A stretch of 64,000 nucleotides of DNA. Source: Tritrichomonas musculus (taxonomy: Eukaryota; Parabasalia; Tritrichomonadida; Tritrichomonadidae). The stretch lies in contig JAPFFF010000018.1 of the NCBI GenBank assembly GCA_039105265.1, positions 2,170,001 to 2,234,000 of the forward strand, given 5' to 3'. The notes below the pieces were generated by a model, which did no database searches, was not told the origin of the DNA, and saw nothing but the letters and a program-made list of their open reading frames with translations. Numbering within the stretch: the first letter of the stretch is position 1; every line of letters starts with the position of its first letter. A program made the position numbers and the translations under genes. Of this stretch, positions 19,706 to 30,100 are shown in pieces.

Positions 19706-20728
19706 TTAATATTTTCTATGATCAAGGAAAGATATTAAAAATTGAATTAATCCTTTGGGGACTCTATCATCAATTTTGCTCATAGTATCTTTAATTATTT
19801 GGTATTCTTGGTCTTGATGTTGAATACACAGCTCTTCAATGTGCAAATCTGAATAAATTTGTTTAACAATATCAACTTTTTCTTGTTCTTTATGACCATT
19901 ATTTTCCATTAAGAGTTTTTTCTGCTGTTCATTACCAACTTCCATTGCTTTTGCAAAAAGCCATGTAACTTTTCCTTCTTGAATATCAGATCCAACTTTT
20001 CCAATTTTGGCTGAAGTACCATAAATATCAATCCAATCATCTTGACATTGAAATAGCTTTCCTGCTCTAATTAAAACATCACGAAGCTGCTCTGAATTCC
20101 ACACTTCTTTGGGCAATTTTTGAGATGCACAAAGACCAGAAACAAATGGTGACCAAATAGAATAATATGATGTCTTGTTGACAACCATCAGATTCCAATT
20201 TTCAAGAGTTGGAGCTTTAGGTGTCATATCAATAAATTGACCGAAGGCTGTTTTGAATGTTGTGAAACAAAAGAGATTTTTGATCTCCCTTTTTGTCTCA
20301 GCTGAAAAACCTGCAAAGTAGTGATCAATTACTAGATAAACTAAGTTCTCGAGAAAATATGAATCAGAAACAGAACAGAGATTGTTATTATCTTTGACAT
20401 ACCAGCATGGCTTTCCTCGTCGAAGTGGGGTTCTATCCATAAAATCATCAGCGACTAGGAAAGATGCTTGTAAAATTTCTTGCGCCCAGCCAAGAGCATA
20501 GCCAGGCTTAGCTTCTTCGGAGTTAGGATCAACTCCAGTAGCTTCCAAGTAACCGTAAACAGCGAGTAATCCGCGGAGACATTTTCCACCGTCTGTTGTA
20601 TAATCAATTAATTCATAAAATCGTTCTTGAAGTTTTGGATCAGGAAATTGAGAAAGAAATGAATCTTGGATAAATTTCAGCAATTCTTTGCGAAATAAAA
20701 AAAATTGTTCTGAACCAGGAAAAGTCAT
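19706..20728 (-). CDS. Trans-prenyl diphosphate synthase (FPP/GGPP synthase-like)
   Basis: A 340-aa protein of eukaryotic farnesyl diphosphate synthase type. GGKCLRGLL (47-55) binds substrate. The first Asp-rich motif is DDFMD (94-98), followed by RRGKPCW (103-109). The second is DDWID (230-234), followed by GKVGSDIQEGKVTW. All Mg-binding Asp residues are present, so it should be active in condensing IPP with allylic diphosphates. Chain length is in question: the two residues that are Phe-Phe in avian FPPS at positions -5 and -4 before the first DDxxD are Ser89-Phe90 here. That change opens the pocket and favours C20 or longer products in engineered FPPS. It is head-to-head with the next gene over 119 bp. 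Confidence 0.92.
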   Translation of the reverse strand: MTFPGSEQFFLFRKELLKFIQDSFLSQFPDPKLQERFYELIDYTTDGGKCLRGLLAVYGYLEATGVDPNSEEAKPGYALGWAQEILQASFLVADDFMDRTPLRRGKPCWYVKDNNNLCSVSDSYFLENLVYLVIDHYFAGFSAETKREIKNLFCFTTFKTAFGQFIDMTPKAPTLENWNLMVVNKTSYYSIWSPFVSGLCASQKLPKEVWNSEQLRDVLIRAGKLFQCQDDWIDIYGTSAKIGKVGSDIQEGKVTWLFAKAMEVGNEQQKKLLMENNGHKEQEKVDIVKQIYSDLHIEELCIQHQDQEYQIIKDTMSKIDDRVPKGLIQFLISFLDHRKY

Positions 20729-20847
20729 TTTGTTGTAAGAGATTAAAATTTAAAATTTGCTAAAAAATTTTTTTCTAAAAGGTCATTTGCCAAAAGGTCA
20801 ATTATTAAACGTACAAATGAATATTTATTCTTTTTTATTGCAAAAAG

Positions 20848-22743
20848 ATGCAAATCCCAATAGACGAACAAATCGCAGAAGTTAAAAACAATATTAGATA
20901 TTTCTGTCAAAAGTATAAATGGGAAAATTATGGAACGAGCAAACACCATAAACATTATCATCATTCAAAACACAAAAAGCATTTTATTAAAAATGAATTG
21001 GTTGATGAAGATCAATACAATTTTCACAAGCAAAGTCAACAACTTAAAAAACCCAAGAAAGAACACAAGAATTCAAATGATGAAAAAAAGATTGTTGAAA
21101 AATCTACTGCAATAAAAAATAATTATTATCAGCAGAAAGAAGAAATAATTGAAAATAATCCAATAAACCCAGAATTAAATCAAAATAACGAACATTTGAA
21201 AATCCAAGAAGAAAATCAAAATCATCAAATCGTGTCCAAAAAAGATAATGAAAATAAATACGATTTTATAGCTAACAAAGATATATCGGAAAATATGAAT
21301 CCAAGCAATCAAATTTGCTTGTTTTCTTCTGACGATAACTCCGATTCAAGTTTTGATTTTAAGGAATTTCATAAATATTTTAAGCTTCAAGACGATCTAT
21401 ATCATTTGACAAAACGTTCAAAGCATAGAAATGGAGAAACAAAGAAAAAAAAGGCAATCATCCTTTACTCAGATTCGGATTCAGATTCATACTATTATGA
21501 CTCAAGTTTTGATTCAATTAGTTGCGAATTTAAAAAAGATCCTGAATTTAAGAAACGCAAACAAAAAATTAATGATTATTTGGCACCAACTCAAACCAAA
21601 AACCAAGCAACGAACACATCAGAGAAGGAATATTCATCAATTAATACTCAAACAATTTCCACAAGCAAAAGAAATACCCAAAATCATGCAAAAATTAATT
21701 TTAATTCACAATTAAAGTCTAATTCTAAACAAAACCTCCACTCGTATTCAAATTCAAGTTCAAATTCCGGCTCAACTTCTAATAACTATTCAAGTTCTCG
21801 GAATTCTGATGGAAGTTCAAAGAAGCAACTAATTTCAGTAAAAACAATTTCAGAACAATATGCTTCAAGCGAAAATGAATCATCGAAAGGATCTAATAAA
21901 GCTAAAAAAGTTGATATTAAAAAGAACAGTAGCTTTTCATCTAAAAGATCATCTCAATCATCACAAGCTTCTATCGGAAGTAATGGATCTAGGAAGAATT
22001 CCATCAAAATAGAAAATCAGATGATTTTAATTGAAGAAGAAGAGGAAGAAATTGAAAATATTGATGAAAAGAAGAGTAATGGCAATTGTGCCAACCAAAT
22101 GCCAAGTAAAAACTCAAGCTCATCATATCGTAAAGACATAAAAAGTAATGAAATAATTCAAGGCCAAATTCAAAACAAAAGTAAAGAAAAAGGCACTAAT
22201 AGCAGTAATGAAGAAGATAATCTTGGCGAAGAGGAAATACTTGAAAGAATTAGTCAAAGTGCAAAATTAATTATTCAAAATAAATCAGGGATAAGCCAAA
22301 ATACATCTGGTTTTATTAATAATAAGCAAGATGAAGACATTGACAAATTAATTGAAGAAATCAGTCAAAATTCATCTAAAATTAAACCAAACATTAAAAA
22401 AAACCGAAATCTTAAAAAATTGCCAGCAACGTTAAAAAGTAGTTCAACCGAAAATGATGAAAATACTGAAGCCTACTCGCAAATACCTTCAGAGTTTTCT
22501 GATAATATTGGTGTTGATTCAGCTCTAGAGGAAAAAAAATCACAACCTACTGAAGAAGTTGTCCAAACAGAGGCGAGGCCAAAGGTCCTTAAGCTTGAAG
22601 ATTTTATGGAAGAAAGTGGCAGCATTCCAGTTTCATCCAAATTAGAAAATGAGAATGATGGAAATAATAATAATAATTATCTTCGATACGGCTCATCAGG
22701 CGATTCCCCCATTGATAATATATCACAAAATGCAAATCAATAA
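20848..22743 (+). CDS. Low-complexity Ser/Asn/Lys/Glu-rich protein
   Basis: Not recognised. The 631-aa protein is almost entirely low-complexity. A short ordered start (MQIPIDEQIAEVKNNIRYFC, about residues 1-28) is followed by His/Lys-rich and Gln/Asn-rich runs, phosphorylatable acidic Ser clusters (SSDDNSDSSFD, about 153-163; SDSDSDSYYYDSSFDS, about 209-224), a long Ser/Asn tract (about 285-340) and Glu-rich segments. A scaffold or cytoskeletal regulator is possible, but nothing in the sequence decides it. It shares a short divergent promoter region with the prenyl synthase gene. Confidence 0.65.
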   Translation: MQIPIDEQIAEVKNNIRYFCQKYKWENYGTSKHHKHYHHSKHKKHFIKNELVDEDQYNFHKQSQQLKKPKKEHKNSNDEKKIVEKSTAIKNNYYQQKEEIIENNPINPELNQNNEHLKIQEENQNHQIVSKKDNENKYDFIANKDISENMNPSNQICLFSSDDNSDSSFDFKEFHKYFKLQDDLYHLTKRSKHRNGETKKKKAIILYSDSDSDSYYYDSSFDSISCEFKKDPEFKKRKQKINDYLAPTQTKNQATNTSEKEYSSINTQTISTSKRNTQNHAKINFNSQLKSNSKQNLHSYSNSSSNSGSTSNNYSSSRNSDGSSKKQLISVKTISEQYASSENESSKGSNKAKKVDIKKNSSFSSKRSSQSSQASIGSNGSRKNSIKIENQMILIEEEEEEIENIDEKKSNGNCANQMPSKNSSSSYRKDIKSNEIIQGQIQNKSKEKGTNSSNEEDNLGEEEILERISQSAKLIIQNKSGISQNTSGFINNKQDEDIDKLIEEISQNSSKIKPNIKKNRNLKKLPATLKSSSTENDENTEAYSQIPSEFSDNIGVDSALEEKKSQPTEEVVQTEARPKVLKLEDFMEESGSIPVSSKLENENDGNNNNNYLRYGSSGDSPIDNISQNANQ

Positions 22744-23164
22744 TATTATTCTTTTTTTTTTTTTTTAATTTGCTATAGATTCAATACAATCTGTATGTAA
22801 AACATATAATATTAAATACTTCTCTTTGCAATTTCTATAATATTTTGATAAAACAGATACAAACGAGAGCCGTAAATCACAAAGATGGAAGCATATTATT
22901 TGTAAATAAAAAAAACTTTTTTTTGAAAAACTGGGTAAGAATTTGATATCAAAGGCCAATTTTTTTTTTCAAATAAATTTGAATTGTTTCTTTGCCATCT
23001 ACAAGAAAAATATTTATTTTATTATATTTATCTAGAAATCCATATCAATCCAAACTTTCGAAAACGACCAATCTTCATCTGAAAAAGATTTTGAATGGTT
23101 TGGATTATCAAATTTTGAATGAACAAAAAATTTTTTTGGACTATATTTTATAAAATTATTGGCC

Positions 23165-24523
23165 ATGACTGAGAAACAAAATACGAAAGATATCGATATT
23201 ACAAAACTTGATCCTCTATCGCCAGAGATTATCGTCAATCAATCAACAATTAACATTGGTACAATTGGTCACGTGGCTCACGGTAAGTCCACAGTTGTTC
23301 GTGCTATATCTGGCGTTACAACAATCAGATGGAAGAAAGAGTTAGAACGTAACATTACAATTCGTCTTGGTTACGCAAACGCAAAAATTTACAAATGCCC
23401 AAAATGCCCACCACCTAAATGCTATGTATCAAGATCTTCAAAAATTGAAACACCAAAATGCAAGTATTGCAATTCTGATCTTGAACTTATACGTCATATA
23501 TCATTCGTTGACTGCCCAGGACACGATATTCTCATGGCTACCATGCTTAACGGTACTGCAGTTATGGATGCAGCTCTTCTTCTTATTGCAGCAAATGAAC
23601 CATGCCCACAACCACAGACTTCTGAACATTTAGCCGCTGTTCAGATTATGAATCTTAAGCACCTTATCATTTTACAAAATAAGATTGATCTTGTTCGTAA
23701 AGAAGAAGCGAAAGAACAATATGCAGCTATTCTTAAGTATACATCAACTACAGCTGCCAAAGGAGCTCCAATTATTCCTATATCAGCCCAACTTGGATTC
23801 AATATTGATTACGTTATTGAATATATCGTTAAAACAATTCCTGTGCCACCTCGTGATTATTCAGCAGCTCCACGAATGACAGTTATCAGATCATTCGATA
23901 TCAACAAACCAGGTGCTGATGTTCGTGATATTAAAGGTGGTGTTGCTGGTGGATCCATTCTTCAAGGCTTTCTTAAAGTTGGTGATGAAGTCGAAGTTCG
24001 ACCAGGAACTTTAGAAAGAGTTCAAGAAGGTTCTTTTTGCAGAATTAGACGAACACGAATTGTATCATTACGTACTGAAGAAAATGAATTGCAATTTGCA
24101 GTTCCTGGTGGTCTTATTGGTGTTCGAACAACACTCGATCCTTCTCTTTGCCGTGCTGATCGACTTGCTGGTCAAGTTATTGGAAGACCAGGAACACTCC
24201 CAGACGTTTATATTTCACTTACAATTCAGTACACTCTTTTCCAAAGACTTCTTGGTGTTGTTCAATCAAAAGGACCTGAACCAAAGATCACACCACTTAA
24301 GAACAAAGAAGTTTTAATGATAAACGTTGGTTCAACTTCAACTGGTGCTCAGATAGTCGGTCTTGCAAAGAATACGTTTGCTGTTTTGAACTTAAAAGAT
24401 CCAGTTTGCACATGTATCGGTGAACGTATCGCTATTTCCAGAAAAATTGAAAGAACCTGGAGGCTTATCGGACATGCTAAAATACTTAAAGGCGAAAATC
24501 TTCAAGTTTTACCATATAATTAA
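23165..24523 (+). CDS. Translation initiation factor 2 gamma subunit (eIF2-gamma)
   Basis: 452 aa counted from the ATG at 23165; the codons just upstream contain only a TTG. This is the GTPase core of eIF2, which brings initiator Met-tRNA to the 40S ribosome. It has the P-loop GHVAHGKST, a Cys4 zinc knuckle (CPKCPPPKC and CKYC) characteristic of a/eIF2-gamma, DCPGHD (G3), NKID (G4), then domains II and III ending in [14 protein letters not shown]. Length and motif order match the family with no gaps. Codon use is strongly biased, as expected for a highly expressed housekeeping gene. The stop overlaps TAAA. Confidence 0.97.
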   Translation: MTEKQNTKDIDITKLDPLSPEIIVNQSTINIGTIGHVAHGKSTVVRAISGVTTIRWKKELERNITIRLGYANAKIYKCPKCPPPKCYVSRSSKIETPKCKYCNSDLELIRHISFVDCPGHDILMATMLNGTAVMDAALLLIAANEPCPQPQTSEHLAAVQIMNLKHLIILQNKIDLVRKEEAKEQYAAILKYTSTTAAKGAPIIPISAQLGFNIDYVIEYIVKTIPVPPRDYSAAPRMTVIRSFDINKPGADVRDIKGGVAGGSILQGFLKVGDEVEVRPGTLERVQEGSFCRIRRTRIVSLRTEENELQFAVPGGLIGVRTTLDPSLCRADRLAGQVIGRPGTLPDVYISLTIQYTLFQRLLGVVQSKGPEPKITPLKNKEVLMINVGSTSTGAQIVGLAKNTFAVLNLKDPVCTCIGERIAISRKIERTWRLIGHAKILKGENLQVLPYN

Positions 24524-24743
24524 AAGTTGAATAAAGAATATTATAATAGATAAAAGATTATCTTCCAAGAGATTATTCGACTGGTGTGTTTTGCTCACCT
24601 TCTTGATAATAAATATTATTTTTGCTCCTTTTAATTTTCTTTTTTTATTCTTACATTCAATTTATATTTCTTTTATATGAATAAAAGAAAATTGAATGTA
24701 TACATTCAAATGTTTGGTAAAATTTATAACACAAATTCAACAG

Positions 24744-25481
24744 ATGGGGTCTTCTCAATCTGAAACGGAGCAAATGGAGGTTCAAATTACGCATCTCCAC
24801 GATCGACTTATCAAAGATTATCAACATTTAAGAGGTTCTAAGAGTAGAAGAAGTTTTATATATTTTTCTCTTAAAATAATAGGAGTATTTATGATCCCAT
24901 ATCTTATAATTCGGCTCTTTTTAGCTTTTAAGGTTAGTAAACTTTCGTTTTTAGAAGTTTTACAGACTTTGGCGCAACGCGAATTACTGGTTATATCGAT
25001 AACAGCTACAGTTTGGGCTTTTTATGAATTTATTTATGCAAAAAGAAATTTAAGTACTGTTGAAGATATTGAATCAACCCGTTACGAAATGGAAAAATTG
25101 ATTGAAGTTTATGAAAAAACATTAAATTTACCAGCAATTCGTAAATCACTTAAAGATTCAGGCCAGAGCACAGCAGCTTTTGATACATTCTCTATTTCGC
25201 TTTCTGATTACGGAGTTGAAGAATCATTTGGTGGAAAAAATTATTTGTTTTCGAGAATATGGCATGCAATAATGGACGATGGCCCAGATAAGAGATATGC
25301 AGTCATATGCCCAATATGCAGACATCATAATGGCATCATTGATCAATCAGAGATCGCAAGCTTGAAATATAAATGTCCTTTTTGCAAAAACAAAGTTACT
25401 GCTACAAAACTTGTTCCAGAAAAGAAGAAACGTGTTGTAACTTCTGACGATTTACCAGATTTACAGATGCCAACTGATTGA
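24744..25481 (+). CDS. Lunapark-like ER-junction protein
   Basis: 245 aa from the ATG at 24744. That start gives MGSSQSET, a good N-myristoylation signal (Gly2, Ser6), as in known Lunapark proteins; an in-frame ATG 48 bp upstream would bury it. Then come a short coiled coil, two membrane segments (IIGVFMIPYLIIRLFLAF and LLVISITATVWAFYEFIYA), a second coiled coil (STVEDIESTRYEMEKLIEVY), and a C-terminal Lunapark zinc finger with CPIC and CPFC separated by about 24 residues. Lunapark stabilises three-way junctions of the tubular ER network. The architecture is complete. The zinc finger is preceded by the usual SRIWHAIMDD-type helix. Confidence 0.88.
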   Translation: MGSSQSETEQMEVQITHLHDRLIKDYQHLRGSKSRRSFIYFSLKIIGVFMIPYLIIRLFLAFKVSKLSFLEVLQTLAQRELLVISITATVWAFYEFIYAKRNLSTVEDIESTRYEMEKLIEVYEKTLNLPAIRKSLKDSGQSTAAFDTFSISLSDYGVEESFGGKNYLFSRIWHAIMDDGPDKRYAVICPICRHHNGIIDQSEIASLKYKCPFCKNKVTATKLVPEKKKRVVTSDDLPDLQMPTD

Positions 25482-25760
25482 ACACCCAATTTCATTTATA
25501 GACCTATTTTTTAAATCTTTCTTTAATTTAAAATTTGTTTATACTTAAAAACATACAATTATTTTAATTATTCCACTACTTATGCGAGCTTTTTAACTCA
25601 TTTAATTCGTCTACGTTATATTCAATGTGCATTTAATTCCTAAATATAAAAAATTTAAATAAGGTTCATTATAATTTAACTGACCTAGTTATTTACTGAC
25701 ATGATTTACTAATAAAACCGTTTTTCGTTATTTGTATTTACTAATATAAAAATATAATTG

Positions 25761-27341
25761 CTAATAATTCAACTCTAAAGCTCTAATATCATTGGATCTT
25801 TGAAAAGCAAGTAATATTGCTTGCACAGGCGGACTCTGCATATAGGTTCTAGAGTTTAATATAATAGCCATTCTAACAAAGGGATCAACATTTTTGGTAA
25901 TAAATTTATAAATTGTTTGTAAATCATTTAATTCAGCTTTCTTTGCATCACTGTCATTTTCTTCATCCTTATTTTCACTTTGATTGCTTTTATCACTAAC
26001 ATAAGGATATGTTACAATTATTTCTTGCTCTAAGACTGATATAATAGCTTGTTCAATGGCATTCCTTTCTTTTTGTTTTGATTGAGGTGATACTATTAAT
26101 GTTCGTTTAAGATTTGTGAGTTGATCTTCAAGCTGAGAGCCAACAATAAAAGGCTGGATAACTAGGTCGATAAACATCCCAATTGCAGCATCTCCACAAG
26201 CATCTTCATAAGCAGCAATTGTAAGAGCAGCACGTAAGACATAAAGGGCAAGAGATGGTACATCCTTACCTTCTTTAAGAATATTACAAGCAACAAGAAT
26301 AAGGTTAGTGAGACTTGTTACTTCTCTTGCTGAATACCAACAATCTTCTGATGCGATAACAAAAGCATTTTGAAGAGCTGCCATTTCAAGACGAGCTGTA
26401 TATTGTTTTTGTTGCTGCTCTTGCTGCTCAACCTCTTTTCCGGGTGAAGAAGTTGAACGATTTGAAGCTACAGGCCTTGTTATTGATGCTGATAAAGCAT
26501 TTGAAGATGATGAATTTCCACCTACAACGGATTTTCTAACTGCAGCACAAAGAGATCGAAGAAAATGATCAAATAAATGATCATTGAGTAAAATCCGTAT
26601 TAGAGCCATTATAACATTAGGTTCATTTGCAGCAAGCACACAAGTACATATAGCAAATGTCAAATCTGCTGAATTCAATGAATCATGGAAAAGCTGCATT
26701 AAATCACTTTTTGGATTAGAACGTGAAAGAAGAGATATGAATGCATGAAATTGAGTTGATCGAGCAACTTTTGGAGCTTCAGTAATCATAATTGTTCTTG
26801 AATTTCTTCCGTTAAGCTTATTATCATCACTAAAATGTATTGATGGAGGTATTTGAGCTGTCGTATAAGGGTCATCAACTAAAAGAGGTATTCTTAAATC
26901 ATTGTCAGCGATAGGCGCAATGAAGTCATAATAACCATCAATACGAGCTGGAATTGGAACTTGGTTAGAATTACTTAAATCATTAATATAGATAACAGCT
27001 GTTCTAAAAGTAAGTTGCGTTAGAACACTGCTACGAAAAGGAAGGGGGTTTTGGGGTAATAATTTTCGGAGAAGTAAACAATTTAGTTTAATTTCATCTT
27101 CTGGATAATATGTTTGAATTTTCAAGATATGGTCTTGGATTAGAGGAAATGCAGGATGATTAGGAAGCGCTTCTTCACGAGTAATATAGTTATAAACATT
27201 ACATTTCTTTAAATACTTTAATACTTTATGGCATGCAACGATTCCAGCTTTCTTTCCTTCTTTTAAATAATATTTAGCAGGTTCACTACGATGAACTTCT
27301 TCAACTTCATTAAAAAGACTCTTTAAATTTGTTGATAACAT
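25761..27341 (-). CDS. Helical protein, possibly RasGAP-like
   Basis: Not firmly recognised. The 526-aa protein is mostly alpha-helical, without membrane segments. Residues 210-275 (LLSRSNPKSDLMQLFHDS, then CVLAANEPNVIMALIRILLN) resemble the start of RasGAP-type helical domains. No arginine finger or FLR motif could be placed with confidence. A Ser/Asn/Gln-rich linker (about 276-325, including QQEQQQKQ) divides the helical parts. A Glu/Asp/Lys-rich insertion lies near 455-470. It could be a GTPase-activating or ARM-type scaffold. It is convergent with the Lunapark gene and followed upstream by the DENN gene on the same strand. Confidence 0.55.
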   Translation of the reverse strand: MLSTNLKSLFNEVEEVHRSEPAKYYLKEGKKAGIVACHKVLKYLKKCNVYNYITREEALPNHPAFPLIQDHILKIQTYYPEDEIKLNCLLLRKLLPQNPLPFRSSVLTQLTFRTAVIYINDLSNSNQVPIPARIDGYYDFIAPIADNDLRIPLLVDDPYTTAQIPPSIHFSDDNKLNGRNSRTIMITEAPKVARSTQFHAFISLLSRSNPKSDLMQLFHDSLNSADLTFAICTCVLAANEPNVIMALIRILLNDHLFDHFLRSLCAAVRKSVVGGNSSSSNALSASITRPVASNRSTSSPGKEVEQQEQQQKQYTARLEMAALQNAFVIASEDCWYSAREVTSLTNLILVACNILKEGKDVPSLALYVLRAALTIAAYEDACGDAAIGMFIDLVIQPFIVGSQLEDQLTNLKRTLIVSPQSKQKERNAIEQAIISVLEQEIIVTYPYVSDKSNQSENKDEENDSDAKKAELNDLQTIYKFITKNVDPFVRMAIILNSRTYMQSPPVQAILLAFQRSNDIRALELNY

Positions 27342-27522
27342 TAAGTTTTTTCAAGATTTTTTCAAAAATTTAATTAAATAAAAGCCGTTTAAATTCTTTT
27401 TTATTTCACATATCAAAAAAATAGATAATTGAAACAATACATGAATTCTTTAAGACTTTTATATATATATAATATTAAAAATAATATGAAGCATTTTGGG
27501 ATTTAAAACCCCTATAAATTTA

Positions 27523-28893
27523 TTACTTTTTAATTGTTGGTGCACGTAGTGTGGGCGATGATGGCCTAAAGTTATATAACTCAATGAAATCATTTCGAAG
27601 CTGAGGGACAGTGATCATGGGCGTACCTGATTCTTTTGGAAAATACAATTTAACTGTATCTTCATATTTTGAAGGGTTTTTAAGTTGATCTAATAATGCT
27701 TTCGAAAGAGATCCTTCTTTGAATAGTTTAGCGTATCTAGGATCTTTTACTGCATTATCAAGTCCGCTGATAATATCTTCTTTTAAATATTTTTCTGGCG
27801 GAATTTCATAAAAACATTTGATTAAACTAATTATAAAATCACTAATTCTAGATTGAATATGGAAAGCAGGAAACACATGCTCAAATTGATAAACATATGT
27901 AATTGTGTCTTTATGCGCATTATGAAATAATGATGTAATTGAACGTTCTTTTTGAAGTGCATTCCTTGTAAGCTGCTCTTGACTATTATCACCAGTTTGA
28001 CATTCTAGTTCTAATTCTTTGATAATTGTTTTAGGTTGGGAAGTTATATAGGGAATATCTGTATTAAATACAATATACTTTGATTCAGGGGATAGAAGAG
28101 GAAGAACTTCATTTAAAATTGAATCATGAACTCCAATGATACATGGCCCATCAATTTTTATTTTTTCTTTATCATTTCTGTTAAGTATTGGAATTGTTTT
28201 TACCAAAAAAGTATTTTTTTGCAACGGATATAAAAAAGAATTTATTGCAAAAACTATACTCGAAATTCTTGGTATCGAAGATGAACAAACAATAATTTTA
28301 TAAGAACTGAATAAATAATAAATTATTTGATACATATAATACGGGGGAAAATGTGCTAAAAATATACGTCTGGAATAATTAATTTCGGAAACTTGTGAAA
28401 GATCATATTTAAGAAAATGAGAATATTTTTCAGGTATATCTTCATCGGGTAAATCAATTGAAACAGTATATTTATCTTTCATAATAAATGAGATTTTACT
28501 TATTTTGTGAAATAATGAGGAATCGTTATTGCAAACATCATTTTCAAGAATTCCCTCTAAAAGTTTTGGATGATAGTATTTTGAAATTAATATTTTTACA
28601 GGAGCTTTAGATGATGAGTTAAATAAATAGGCAAAATAAGTTTCCGTTTCGTTATTGTTTTTGTTTGGCAAATCGATTAAATCAATATAAGTTAATTTAC
28701 TTAATTTATTTACTTCGTCTGGTAAATCAAAAGGGTTCAATGATTGCGTTAAATGAATAATTTGGTTAGATATTTCTTCAGAAAAAGTAGCATCTTCAGG
28801 ATATCTTGTTTTCACAGTTCGAATACTGGAAGATATGTCTACAATGAAAAAATATTGGAATAAGCATTCACATTCAATTGGATGAGGTATCAT
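27523..28893 (-). CDS. DENN-domain protein (Rab GEF-like)
   Basis: A 456-aa protein with the three-part DENN layout. The uDENN part is YPEDATFSEEISNQI, then FDLPDE at about residues 31-60. The cDENN core, at about 195-290, is SYKIIVCSSSIPRISSIVFA, INSFLYPLQ, GPCIIGVHDSI and IVFNTD, matching the family's hallmark of an indexed beta-strand, FYPF-Q, and P-hhhGhh. The dDENN helices follow to about residue 380. DENN proteins exchange nucleotide on Rab GTPases in membrane traffic. The protein is short compared with metazoan DENND proteins and lacks extra domains, as is common in protists. The target Rab is unknown. Its 5' end lies 180 bp upstream-convergent with no overlap. Confidence 0.8.
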   Translation of the reverse strand: MIPHPIECECLFQYFFIVDISSSIRTVKTRYPEDATFSEEISNQIIHLTQSLNPFDLPDEVNKLSKLTYIDLIDLPNKNNNETETYFAYLFNSSSKAPVKILISKYYHPKLLEGILENDVCNNDSSLFHKISKISFIMKDKYTVSIDLPDEDIPEKYSHFLKYDLSQVSEINYSRRIFLAHFPPYYMYQIIYYLFSSYKIIVCSSSIPRISSIVFAINSFLYPLQKNTFLVKTIPILNRNDKEKIKIDGPCIIGVHDSILNEVLPLLSPESKYIVFNTDIPYITSQPKTIIKELELECQTGDNSQEQLTRNALQKERSITSLFHNAHKDTITYVYQFEHVFPAFHIQSRISDFIISLIKCFYEIPPEKYLKEDIISGLDNAVKDPRYAKLFKEGSLSKALLDQLKNPSKYEDTVKLYFPKESGTPMITVPQLRNDFIELYNFRPSSPTLRAPTIKK

Positions 28894-30100
28894 TTCAATA
28901 AAAAAGAAAAAAAAATTGTAAGATAAAAAATTGAATATTTTAACTTTTTGAAAGCAAACTTGATATAGAACCCTTTTTATTCAATTTTTTTGAATTATTA
29001 TATTAAGGTTCTCCTTCCCAAAAAAAATGTAAATCATTCAATATTGACTTAACTCATAGAATAAATATTTCAATAGAGTATTTTTCGGAAAAAGTTTTGG
29101 TGAAAAATAAAAAAATTGGCCTCAACGATTAAATCTTATTTTATTCAAAATTTTATTGAATCTTTAATTCTATGATTTCTATCTGTAAAAAAACAAAATC
29201 GATAAGATTTCATAAATATATTTTTATTCATTCATTTGAAACATATATCTATATAAATTTTATATTTTAATTCATTTTTAAAAACGATATTTATGTATAT
29301 TTTATTTGTGAAATCTCATTGAATTTAATCTTATGAATTTGAAAGGAGAACCTTAAATATTGGTTTATCATTAGAAATGGCGCAAAAAATATTTCATTCA
29401 AAATATTATTCATGAATTATTTTATCAGGTAAGAAGAAAATCTTTCAAAAGCATAATATTTTGAAAATTTGATTTTGTAAAAAAATAACTTTATTTGAAT
29501 TTTAATATTAAATATGGATTCCAGTTACTTTTTGAATCATCAAAATTTCATTTTTATTTGATTTTAAATATTATTAAATGAAATAAAAGGGAAATATTAA
29601 ATAAAAATTTAAATGGAATTTACTTGACTTGATTTATCAAGCATTGAATTTAATAAATTTTTCAATATATTTTTTGGCATTTTCAACATAAAATTCAATG
29701 TATAATCAAAATTCAATAAACATAAAAATATAAATATAATCATTTCTTTTAAATTTAAGATTGTTTTTATATACAATTAAATTATTTTTAAATTAAAATA
29801 AAAAAAATAATTCCTAAATTTCTCAAATTTTACTATTTAGCTATTCTCATTAAATTTTAATACATTAATCTATTACTATTTTTAAAGATACTACAAAAAC
29901 CTCAAATAAACCTAACAGGTGAATATATCGCCAAGTTATGACTTTTTTTTAAATTCTAAAAACAAATAATCATACATTGAAAAGACAATATGGTAAGAAA
30001 ACTCCAAAAACAAAAACTAAAACAAATTATATTGGTATTGCAATTATTATGAAATAGACATTTTAAAAAAAACAAAATAAAATAAAATTCAACAAATTAT
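28894..30100. other. AT-rich intergenic region, no gene seen
   Basis: About 1.2 kb of very AT-rich sequence between two minus-strand genes. No open frame, tandem repeat or paired element ends were found. It includes the promoter of the DENN gene (right of 28893) and the 3' flank of the Tectonic-like gene. Confidence 0.45.

Noticed and set aside
23159-23164. Two extra codons before the eIF2-gamma ATG
   Set aside because: The upstream codon is TTG. The ATG at 23165 gives a normal start.
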